Assembly (NCBI GenBank): GCA_014859615.1
Contig: JACUTX010000137.1
Span: forward strand, 1 to 7,086
Reading direction: 5' to 3'
Length of the DNA stretch: 7,086 nucleotides
Origin: Desulfuromonadales bacterium
Lineage (GTDB): Bacteria; Desulfobacterota; Desulfuromonadia; Desulfuromonadales; UBA2294
Of this stretch, positions 1 to 5,610 are shown one piece after another (position 1 is the stretch's first letter; each line of letters begins with the position of its first letter). A program made the position numbers and the translations under genes. Under the pieces are notes generated by a model. That model saw only the letters and a list, made by a program, of their open reading frames with translations. It was not told the DNA's origin and made no database searches.

Positions 1-1455
1 CTGGAAAATTATCCCGAGATTAAACAGGCGGTCACGACCCGCAAGTCGGTGGTGGTTGCCGATGTTAATTATGATCCGCTGCTCAAACTGGTGCGGACTC
101 AGATCGATTCGACTCTTTTTAACTCGATTATCGTTTTGCCGGTTCTGTTTCATTCGAATGTCATCGGGGTGATGGTTGTCCGGACGACGCGCGAACGAAA
201 CCAGTTTATGGACGATGAACTCAAATTGTGTGAACTGGTTGCCAATGCTTCGGGGAATGCACTGCAGCACGCTCATGATCTGGAGGTGGCCCATCTGGAA
301 ACGGCTGCTCTGAAACGGAGCCAGCAGCAACTGGAGCATGAGTTGAGCATTAAGGCGATTTACGAAATGATGTTCGACGGCGCCTCTGAAGGGTTATTGG
401 CCATCGCCCAGGATATGACCATCTTCTTTGTTAATCGCAAGGCGATGGAGTTGTGCGGTTATACCTGTGAGGAGTTGCGGCGTATGAATTTTGCCGATCT
501 TCTGCTGGAGCCATCCCGAACGGCATTCATCGAGGCGGTTCGACCGTCTGAGACTTCCGCAATTTTGACCGGGATGCGGCTCGACGCCACGATGAAATGC
601 GGTGATGGCTTTAAAAGGCAGGTTTCACTCAGTATTGGTGATCGTCCGCGTGCAACCGGGCTGCAGGTCTTGTCGTTTCGTGACGTAACGGCAAGGCGGA
701 TGATGGAAGCTGAACTGGTCAATACGCAGTCTGCCTTGCAGGAGGCAAACGAAAAGCTGGGTCTGTTCGCTCAGGCCCGTTCTGAATTTTACAGTACTGC
801 CGCGCACGAATTGCGTACACCGGTCTCCATAATTAACGGTTATGTCGAGCTGATTGAACAGTCAGGAAAGGAGAATCTTTCCGAGAAACAGCAGGAGTAT
901 CTCGGGTTGGCGACGGAGAGTTGTGACCGATTGATCGATTTGATCGGCGACATGCTCGATATTTCGCGTTTTGCTGTTAATAAAATGGAACTCTCAATTC
1001 AGGTGAACGACCTGGCTGATATGATCCGCGATGTCTGTCGGGAAGTGCGGGGGATTTCTGATCGAAAAGAGGTGATTCTTGAAGCGCGTTCAGGGCCACT
1101 CTGTCCGATCCCGTGTGATGAACTCATGATTCGCAGAGTTTTGATTAATTTAATTGCCAACGCCGTGAAATTTACGCCGGTCGGTGGCCGGATAACGATC
1201 ACTCTGGATGATCATGAGGAGGAGGTTACGATAACGGTCGCTGATACCGGCCCCGGAATTGCTCTTGAACTGATCCCTGACCTGTTTAAAGAATTCCACA
1301 CAGTCGCTCAACCTGGCGGACCGAAAGGGACGGGGTTGGGGCTCTCTATCTCCAAGAAAATTATCGATGCTCATCACGGCAGAATCTGGGCCGAAAGCCA
1401 GCCGGATAACGGGAGTCGATTCTGTTTTACCTTGCCGAGGAACGCTCAAGCCTGA
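1..1455 (+). CDS. Sensor histidine kinase, GAF-PAS-HisKA-HATPase (5' end outside the window)
   Basis: This is a signal-sensing kinase that should autophosphorylate on histidine and pass the phosphate to a response regulator not seen here. The frame is open from base 1, so the true start lies upstream; 484 residues are visible (numbered from base 1). Residues 1 to about 95 read as the later part of a GAF domain (YPEIKQAV, then VVADVNYDPLL). A short coiled-coil linker follows, then a PAS domain at about 120-230 (FVNRKAMELCGYTCEEL). The HisKA dimerisation domain has the H-box HELRTP with its histidine at 269. The ATPase domain shows the N-box asparagine at 387, the G1 box DTGPGI from 415 and the G2 box GTGLGL from 443. 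No receiver domain and no membrane segment are visible; the missing N-terminus could hold more sensors. The ligand is unknown. It ends 147 bases before cysE and is probably a separate transcription unit. Kinase identity is very secure; its signal is not predictable. Confidence 0.95.
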   Translation: MENYPEIKQAVTTRKSVVVADVNYDPLLKLVRTQIDSTLFNSIIVLPVLFHSNVIGVMVVRTTRERNQFMDDELKLCELVANASGNALQHAHDLEVAHLETAALKRSQQQLEHELSIKAIYEMMFDGASEGLLAIAQDMTIFFVNRKAMELCGYTCEELRRMNFADLLLEPSRTAFIEAVRPSETSAILTGMRLDATMKCGDGFKRQVSLSIGDRPRATGLQVLSFRDVTARRMMEAELVNTQSALQEANEKLGLFAQARSEFYSTAAHELRTPVSIINGYVELIEQSGKENLSEKQQEYLGLATESCDRLIDLIGDMLDISRFAVNKMELSIQVNDLADMIRDVCREVRGISDRKEVILEARSGPLCPIPCDELMIRRVLINLIANAVKFTPVGGRITITLDDHEEEVTITVADTGPGIALELIPDLFKEFHTVAQPGGPKGTGLGLSISKKIIDAHHGRIWAESQPDNGSRFCFTLPRNAQA

Positions 1456-1508
1456 GGATTGTCTCTCTTTTTCCCTTTCTTTTGACGGCTGTAAAAATCT
1501 CTTTTGAA

Positions 1509-1533
1509 ATAATTGACAGATTTACTCAGGTAT
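1509..1533 (+). promoter_or_regulatory. Probable IscR type 1 operator
   Basis: The 25-base site has an imperfect dyad: ATA..TGA on the left and TCA..TAT on the right, about the same centre. Aligned by eye to the E. coli type 1 IscR consensus as I remember it (left half ATASYYGACT, centre RWWWY, right half AGTCRRSTAT), 22 of 25 positions agree; the mismatches fall at 1512, 1518 and 1525. It covers the whole -35 hexamer of the promoter, the position expected for a repressor. In E. coli, [2Fe-2S]-IscR binds type 1 sites to repress its own operon, and an iscR gene is the second gene downstream here. Autoregulation of cysE-iscR-nifS-nifU is inferred. Confidence 0.72.
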
Positions 1534-1541
1534 GATAAAAA
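1513..1541 (+). promoter_or_regulatory. Sigma70-like promoter of the cysE-iscR-nifS-nifU operon
   Basis: A perfect -35 hexamer TTGACA lies at 1513-1518. With a 17-base spacer, an extended -10 (TGa at 1533-1535, then TAAAAA at 1536-1541) follows; the hexamer matches consensus at four of six positions. An alternative -10, TATGAT at 1531-1536, is closer to consensus but leaves only a 12-base spacer. Transcription would begin near 1548, giving a leader of about 55 bases before cysE. No other position in this gap gives a better pair. The overlapping IscR-like site implies repression when Fe-S clusters are sufficient. Confidence 0.6.
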
Positions 1542-1590
1542 CCGTTTAAATTGTCATCAGGTACAAAGCGTAGCCCTCTTGCCATGGGAT

Positions 1591-1596
1591 AAGGAG
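1591..1596 (+). promoter_or_regulatory. Ribosome binding site fixing the cysE start
   Basis: AAGGAG lies 6 bases before the GTG at 1603. It decides the start of cysE: the longer in-frame reading begins at TTG 1513, which is the -35 hexamer of the promoter and cannot be the start codon of a transcript initiated there. Confidence 0.8.
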
Positions 1597-1602
1597 AAGC
1601 GT

Positions 1603-2361
1603 GTGTTTGAAAGTTTGCGTGAAGATTTCAAGGTCGTATTTGAGCGGGATCCGGCGGTGCGCAGCAAGTTTGAAATCATTTTCTGCTATCCGGGATTTCA
1701 TGCCATGCTTTTTTATCGTCTGGCGCACTCTTTGTGGATGTATAAACTCTTTTTTCTCGGGCGTTTTGTCTCACATCTCGGGCGCTTTTTCACCGGGATC
1801 GAAATTCACCCCGGGGCTCGTATCGGCAGAGGTTTTTTTATCGATCACGGGATGGGTGTCGTGATTGGTGAAACCGCCGAAATCGGCAACAACTGCACCC
1901 TTTATCACGGTGTGACTCTCGGTGGGACGACCTGGGCCAAGGAGAAACGGCATCCGACTCTGCGGGATAATGTGGTGATCGGCTCGGGGGCCAAAATTCT
2001 CGGCCCGTTCGTAGTCGGTGAAAACAGCAAGATCGGTTCCAATTCCGTTGTGGTCAAGGAGGTTCCCCCCAACTCCACAGTGGTCGGTATTCCGGGTAAA
2101 ATCGTGGTTTCGGCTGATCAGACTGATAAGCCGCTGCGTGCTGATCTCGAACACGGGCGGATGCCTGATCCGCAGGCCAAAGCGATTGAGTGTCTGTTTG
2201 ATCAGGTCCGCCAGCTGGAAGCCGAGATTAAAGAATTGAAATCGTCTCTGGTTGATCAGAAGAAACCTGTCGTCAAGCGAAAGTCTGCGCCGGTTAAAGC
2301 TGTTAAACCTGCCCGAAAAACTATCGAAGTGACCAAAACGACGCCGACTGGTGAGAATTGA
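1603..2361 (+). CDS. cysE: Serine O-acetyltransferase (CysE), short form with Lys/Pro-rich tail
   Basis: It transfers acetyl from acetyl-CoA to L-serine to make O-acetylserine, the cytosolic precursor of cysteine. From GTG 1603 the protein has 252 residues and begins with FESLREDFKVVFERDPAVRS, like short Bacillus-type enzymes that lack the long N-terminal domain of E. coli CysE. A left-handed beta-helix of hexapeptide repeats covers about 65-170. The catalytic histidine is H82 (FIDHGMG). The position of the E. coli catalytic aspartate is glutamate, E67 (EIHPG), as in Bacillus enzymes. Residues 190-219 look like a coiled coil, and 220-252 form a low-complexity Lys/Pro/Ala/Thr tail that is unusual for the family. 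It is the first gene of the operon, with iscR starting 4 bases after its stop, which links cysteine supply to the desulfurase NifS. Function is secure; the role of the tail is unknown. Confidence 0.95.
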   Translation: MFESLREDFKVVFERDPAVRSKFEIIFCYPGFHAMLFYRLAHSLWMYKLFFLGRFVSHLGRFFTGIEIHPGARIGRGFFIDHGMGVVIGETAEIGNNCTLYHGVTLGGTTWAKEKRHPTLRDNVVIGSGAKILGPFVVGENSKIGSNSVVVKEVPPNSTVVGIPGKIVVSADQTDKPLRADLEHGRMPDPQAKAIECLFDQVRQLEAEIKELKSSLVDQKKPVVKRKSAPVKAVKPARKTIEVTKTTPTGEN

Positions 2362-2365
2362 GATT

Positions 2366-2818
2366 ATGCGTCTTTCTACCAAAGCTCAATATGCGGTTCG
2401 TGCCATGGTCAGTCTCAATCTGACGGTCGGTGATGCTCCGGTTTCAATTCGTGAGATTTCTGAACGGGAGGAGATCTCACTCTCTTATCTGGAGCAGTTA
2501 TTCGTTAAACTGCGTCGCGGAAATATTGTCAACAGCGTGCGCGGACCGGGGGGAGGATATGTTCTTGCCCGGAGCGCTGATCAGATCAGGGTTGATCAAA
2601 TCATCGATAGTGTTGAGGAGACGCTGGTTCCTGTCTCGTGTCTGGATGAAGGGCAGTGCAGCTGTCTGAATGATACCCGTTGTGTCACACACGGAGTCTG
2701 GCAGGGGCTTGGCGAACGTATTCGCCAGTTTCTTGCGTCGATGACGCTCGCGGATCTGACGGAAGAGGCGCGACAAAAAAACAGTAACTTTAATGCTGTC
2801 ATCGGTGATGATCGCTGA
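2366..2818 (+). CDS. iscR: IscR-type Rrf2 transcriptional regulator
   Basis: A cytosolic Rrf2-family DNA-binding regulator that probably senses Fe-S cluster status and controls this operon. It has 150 residues from ATG 2366 (MRLSTKAQYAVRAM). An in-frame GTG at 2351 would overlap cysE and add five residues not typical of the family. The winged helix fills about residues 1-65: the recognition helix SLSYLEQL keeps the positions equivalent to E. coli S40, E43 and Q44, and the wing has SVRGPGGGY with R59. A cluster region follows with C92, C98, C100, C106 and H109. E. coli uses C92, C98, C104 and H107, so the third ligand is shifted by two residues and there is one extra cysteine. CymR, which senses cysteine metabolism, is another Rrf2 protein near cysE or nifS genes in Firmicutes, but it lacks these cysteines. 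The identity is strong; cluster binding is inferred. Confidence 0.93.
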   Translation: MRLSTKAQYAVRAMVSLNLTVGDAPVSIREISEREEISLSYLEQLFVKLRRGNIVNSVRGPGGGYVLARSADQIRVDQIIDSVEETLVPVSCLDEGQCSCLNDTRCVTHGVWQGLGERIRQFLASMTLADLTEEARQKNSNFNAVIGDDR

Positions 2819-2835
2819 AATCCGAGGAGTCAAAC

Positions 2836-4047
2836 GTGAAACGGATCTATCTTGATAATAATGCGACAACGCCGGTTCATCCTGAAGTCTTAGAGGTGAT
2901 GCTCCCTTTTTACCGTGATTTTTTTGGTAATCCGTCGAGTGTTCATTGGGCCGGTCGTGAAGTCAGTGGTGCGATTGAAAAGGCGCGGGAGCAGGTTGCC
3001 GCGCTGATTAACGCTGCTCCGGCCGAGATTGTTTTTATTTCATGCGGGAGCGAAGGGGATAACCACGCGATCAAGGGGACGGCTGAAGCGTTGCGTGATA
3101 AGGGGAATCATATCATCACGACCACGGTCGAACACCCGGCGGTGCTTGAAACCTGCAAAGGGTTGGAGAAAAAAGGGTTCAATATCACCTATCTCCCTGT
3201 TGATAGAGACGGAATGCTCAATCTGGCCGAGCTTGAAAAAGCGATCACCGATCAGACGATTCTCATTTCGGTCATGTGGGCCAATAATGAAACCGGCAAC
3301 ATCTACCCGATTAACGAGATCGGAGCAATAGCCGCTAAATACGGTATCCGTTTTCATACCGATGCGGTTCAGGCCGTCGGTAAATTGCCGGTCGATGTAC
3401 AGAAGGCCGGGGTGCATCTGCTGGTTCTGTCCGGGCATAAAATCGGCGCGCCAAAAGGGGTCGGTGCTCTTTATATCAAACGGGGTACGCGACTGACGCC
3501 ACTGCTAGATGGTGGCCACCAGGAACGGGGTCGGCGGGCCGGAACGCATAATGTTGCCGGTATTGTCGGTCTCGGTAAGGCGTGTGAACTGGCCGGGGAA
3601 CACCTGGTGGAGAATGCGGCGCACATGCGGCGTCTGCGCGACAAGCTGGAGCAGGGGATTCTCGATGCTGTCCCGGATAACAAACTCAACGGCCATCCGG
3701 ATCGTGACCGCCGTCTGCCGAACTCCCTGAATATCAGTTTTGCCTATATCGAAGGGGAATCGCTGCTGTTGAATCTCGATATGTACGGTATTGCCGCCTC
3801 AAGCGGTTCGGCCTGTACCTCCGGTTCTCTGGAACCGTCGCACGTGATGGGGGCGATGTGCGTTGAAGTTTCGTTGGCTCATTCGAGCACCCGGTTCAGT
3901 CTTGGAGCGGAGACCACTGAAGAGGATATCGACTTTGTGCTGGAAGTCTTGCCGGCCACGGTACAACGTCTGCGCGATATGAGTCCGCTGTATGATTGTA
4001 AAAAAACAGAACCGTGTGAAATGTGTGAAACGGTTAAACGGATCTGA
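2836..4047 (+). CDS. nifS: Cysteine desulfurase, NifS type
   Basis: A PLP enzyme that converts cysteine to alanine and forms a persulfide, supplying sulfur to the NifU/IscU scaffold and probably to MnmA. The GTG start at 2836 has GAGGAG six bases upstream; length is 403 residues, usual for the family. It opens with IYLDNNATTPV. PLP contacts are visible in HTDAVQ (H174, D176, Q179), and the Schiff-base lysine is K202 in SGHK. The catalytic cysteine is C327 in SSGSACTSGSLEPSHVM, the long-loop class I arrangement. GGHQERGRRAGT and SLEPSHVM resemble Azotobacter NifS more than E. coli IscS, although no nitrogenase gene is present, so a general Fe-S role is likely. After the usual end (RDMSPLY) there is a 17-residue extension with C388, C394 and C397, which is unusual. 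It lies 17 bases after iscR and 24 bases before nifU. Confidence 0.96.
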   Translation: MKRIYLDNNATTPVHPEVLEVMLPFYRDFFGNPSSVHWAGREVSGAIEKAREQVAALINAAPAEIVFISCGSEGDNHAIKGTAEALRDKGNHIITTTVEHPAVLETCKGLEKKGFNITYLPVDRDGMLNLAELEKAITDQTILISVMWANNETGNIYPINEIGAIAAKYGIRFHTDAVQAVGKLPVDVQKAGVHLLVLSGHKIGAPKGVGALYIKRGTRLTPLLDGGHQERGRRAGTHNVAGIVGLGKACELAGEHLVENAAHMRRLRDKLEQGILDAVPDNKLNGHPDRDRRLPNSLNISFAYIEGESLLLNLDMYGIAASSGSACTSGSLEPSHVMGAMCVEVSLAHSSTRFSLGAETTEEDIDFVLEVLPATVQRLRDMSPLYDCKKTEPCEMCETVKRI

Positions 4048-4071
4048 CCGATAAGGAATCAAGGAGATAAT

Positions 4072-4440
4072 ATGTATAGCGATAAGGTGATGGATCATTT
4101 TACAAACCCGAGAAATGTCGGCGAAATCGAGAATGCCGATGGCGTTGGTGAAGTCGGCAATGCCTCTTGCGGCGACATTATGAAGATTTTTCTGAAGGTC
4201 GACGAGAATGTTATTACGGATGTGAAATTTAAAACCTTCGGCTGTGGTGCGGCGATAGCGACCAGTTCGATGGTGACCGAGATGGCGATCGGCAAGACGA
4301 TTGAAGAGGCACTTGCACTGACCAACCAGGCTGTATCCGAAGCACTCGATGGTCTGCCGGCGCAGAAGATGCACTGCTCGAATCTCGCTGCGGACGCACT
4401 GCATGAAGCGATTAAAAATTACCGGGGGAAATCAGCTTAA
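4072..4440 (+). CDS. nifU: Fe-S cluster assembly scaffold, NifU N-terminal/IscU domain
   Basis: A cytosolic scaffold on which Fe-S clusters form from iron and NifS-derived sulfur before transfer to client proteins. It has 122 residues with AAGGAG five bases before the ATG. The three scaffold cysteines are C33 (NASCGD, with D35), C58 (FGCGAAIA) and C102 (MHCSNLA). It is a single-domain IscU-like protein: the central [2Fe-2S] and C-terminal Nfu domains of full-length Azotobacter NifU are absent, so iscU is an equally fair name. The segment before the last cysteine reads LPAQK instead of the LPPVK that the HscA chaperone binds in E. coli. No hscA, hscB, fdx or iscA lies nearby. It directly follows nifS, its sulfur donor, and is followed by an intrinsic terminator. 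Confidence 0.95.
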   Translation: MYSDKVMDHFTNPRNVGEIENADGVGEVGNASCGDIMKIFLKVDENVITDVKFKTFGCGAAIATSSMVTEMAIGKTIEEALALTNQAVSEALDGLPAQKMHCSNLAADALHEAIKNYRGKSA

Positions 4441-4473
4441 CGGCTCTTTTTTCGATGATTGATGTTTCAACAA

Positions 4474-4514
4474 AGAGGGCCTTGCATTGTGCGGCCCTCT
4501 CTTGTTTTGTTTTT
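4474..4514 (+). terminator. Intrinsic terminator after nifU
   Basis: A perfect 8-base-pair stem, AGAGGGCC (4474-4481) with GGCCCTCT (4493-4500), has an 11-base loop and is followed by a T-rich tract (4502-4514, interrupted by two G residues). This is a standard Rho-independent terminator. It ends 22 bases before the mnmA start, so mnmA and mtaB would be expressed either by read-through or from a promoter that I cannot clearly identify. The interrupted T tract may make termination incomplete. Confidence 0.85.
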
Positions 4515-4536
4515 GGTCATTACGGTTGGAGATCAG

Positions 4537-5610
4537 ATGAACGGTCAAAAAAAACGTGTTGTTGTGGCGATGAGCGGCGGGGTTGATTCGTCGGTGACGG
4601 CCGCCCTGCTCCAGGAGCAGGGGTATGAAGTCATCGGCATGACCATGCAGATCTGGGATTACAGCCAGGTCGATGAAAATCAGACCGGCAGTTGCTGTTC
4701 GCTCGATGATGTTTATGATGCCCGGCGGGTCGCCGAAACTCTGGGGATTCCATTTTATGTTGTGAATTTCGAAGCGGATTTCAGATCGATGGTTGTCGAG
4801 AGTTTTTGTGACGATTATTTTGCTGGCCGGACACCGAATCCGTGCGTTTTGTGCAATCAGAAATTGAAGTTTGAGCGTCTGCTGCAGCGGGCGAGGGAAC
4901 TACAGGCCGATTATCTGGCGACGGGGCATTATGCACGCATCGAAGAGATCGATGGGAGCTATCGGCTGTTGAAAGGGGTCGATCAGAGTAAGGATCAGAC
5001 TTATTTTCTCTTTACCTTAACGCGTGATCAGATGACAGAAGTCCGTTTCCCCCTCGGCGGGATGACCAAGGAAGAGGTGCGCAGGCATGCGGCCCGTTTT
5101 AATCTGACTGTGGCAGAGAAGGCTGAAAGTCAGGATATCTGTTTTGTCCCGGACGGCGATTATATCAGCTTTCTGGAACAGGAACGGGGCGTCGGCCTGT
5201 CTGATGGCGAGATTGTGCATGTCAGCGGCAAAGTGCTTGGCCATCATCAGGGGATCTATCGTTATACGATCGGTCAGCGCAAAGGGCTTGGACTGAGCTG
5301 GCCGCAGCCGCTTTATGTTGTCAGGATCGATGCTGTGACCAATCGGGTTATTGTCGGCGAGAAGGGCGACCTTTTGAGCACGGAATTTGAATTGCGTGCT
5401 GTGAACTGGCACATCTCCCCCCCTGAAACGACCGTGACGGTCGATTGTCGTATCCGTTATCAGCACAATGAGATTCCAGCAGAGGTGACGCCGTTGGCAG
5501 ATGATCGGGCCAGAGTTGTATTGAGTCAGCCGCAGTCCGGTATCACACCGGGACAGGCGGCTGTTTTTTATGACGGTGATCTTGTGGTTGGCGGAGGCTG
5601 GATCGCGTGA
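4537..5610 (+). CDS. mnmA: tRNA-specific 2-thiouridylase MnmA
   Basis: It activates U34 of tRNA-Lys, -Glu and -Gln with ATP and inserts sulfur to give 2-thiouridine. The ATG at 4537 has GGAG five bases upstream; the 357 residues are normal for the family. The longer in-frame reading from 4459 runs through the terminator hairpin and is unlikely. The PP-loop SGGVDSS is at 13-19, TGHYA at 129-133, and the two catalytic cysteines are C106 (NPCVLCN) and C202 (SQDICF), equivalent to E. coli C102 and C199. C103 replaces the aspartate found at the matching E. coli position, so C103, C106 and C202 could hold a [4Fe-4S] cluster, as argued for some thiouridylases. A C53-C54 pair is also present. No tus relay genes are visible, so direct persulfide delivery from NifS is possible. 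The stop overlaps the mtaB start by 4 bases. Confidence 0.96.
   Translation: MNGQKKRVVVAMSGGVDSSVTAALLQEQGYEVIGMTMQIWDYSQVDENQTGSCCSLDDVYDARRVAETLGIPFYVVNFEADFRSMVVESFCDDYFAGRTPNPCVLCNQKLKFERLLQRARELQADYLATGHYARIEEIDGSYRLLKGVDQSKDQTYFLFTLTRDQMTEVRFPLGGMTKEEVRRHAARFNLTVAEKAESQDICFVPDGDYISFLEQERGVGLSDGEIVHVSGKVLGHHQGIYRYTIGQRKGLGLSWPQPLYVVRIDAVTNRVIVGEKGDLLSTEFELRAVNWHISPPETTVTVDCRIRYQHNEIPAEVTPLADDRARVVLSQPQSGITPGQAAVFYDGDLVVGGGWIA

Larger units (their letters stand above)
1456..1602 (+). other. Intergenic region between kinase and cysE: pyrimidine tract and AT-rich promoter upstream
   Basis: This stretch holds no gene. A 22-base run containing only C and T lies at 1462-1483, just after the kinase stop. 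I see no hairpin that would make a classical intrinsic terminator for the kinase; the pyrimidine-rich RNA could serve Rho loading, but that is speculation. Bases 1491-1512 are AT-rich and sit directly upstream of the -35 hexamer, where an UP element would lie. The promoter, IscR-like site and cysE ribosome binding site are listed separately. Confidence 0.6.

Noticed and set aside
1462..1483. Pyrimidine tract as an intrinsic terminator for the kinase gene
   Set aside because: There is no hairpin before the T-rich run, so only a vague Rho-type role could be argued.
1482..1510. A second promoter, TTGACG with TGAAAT
   Set aside because: The -10 lacks the key A at its second position; the TTGACA promoter just downstream is much better and carries the operator.
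1513..1602. N-terminal extension of cysE starting at TTG 1513
   Set aside because: TTG 1513 is the -35 hexamer, the extra 30 residues do not resemble CysE, and GTG 1603 has an ideal AAGGAG six bases upstream.
2351..2365. GTG start for iscR overlapping cysE
   Set aside because: The ATG at 2366 gives the canonical MRLSTKAQYAV start, and residue numbers then match E. coli IscR (E43, R59, C92).
1771..2382. Long antisense open frame across cysE (203 codons)
   Set aside because: It lies wholly opposite a conserved gene, shows no recognisable domain, and is explained by codon bias of the + strand gene.
4459..4536. Longer mnmA start or a leader peptide reading through the terminator
   Set aside because: The region encodes the terminator hairpin, has no good ribosome binding site, and the ATG at 4537 has GGAG and the normal family N-terminus.
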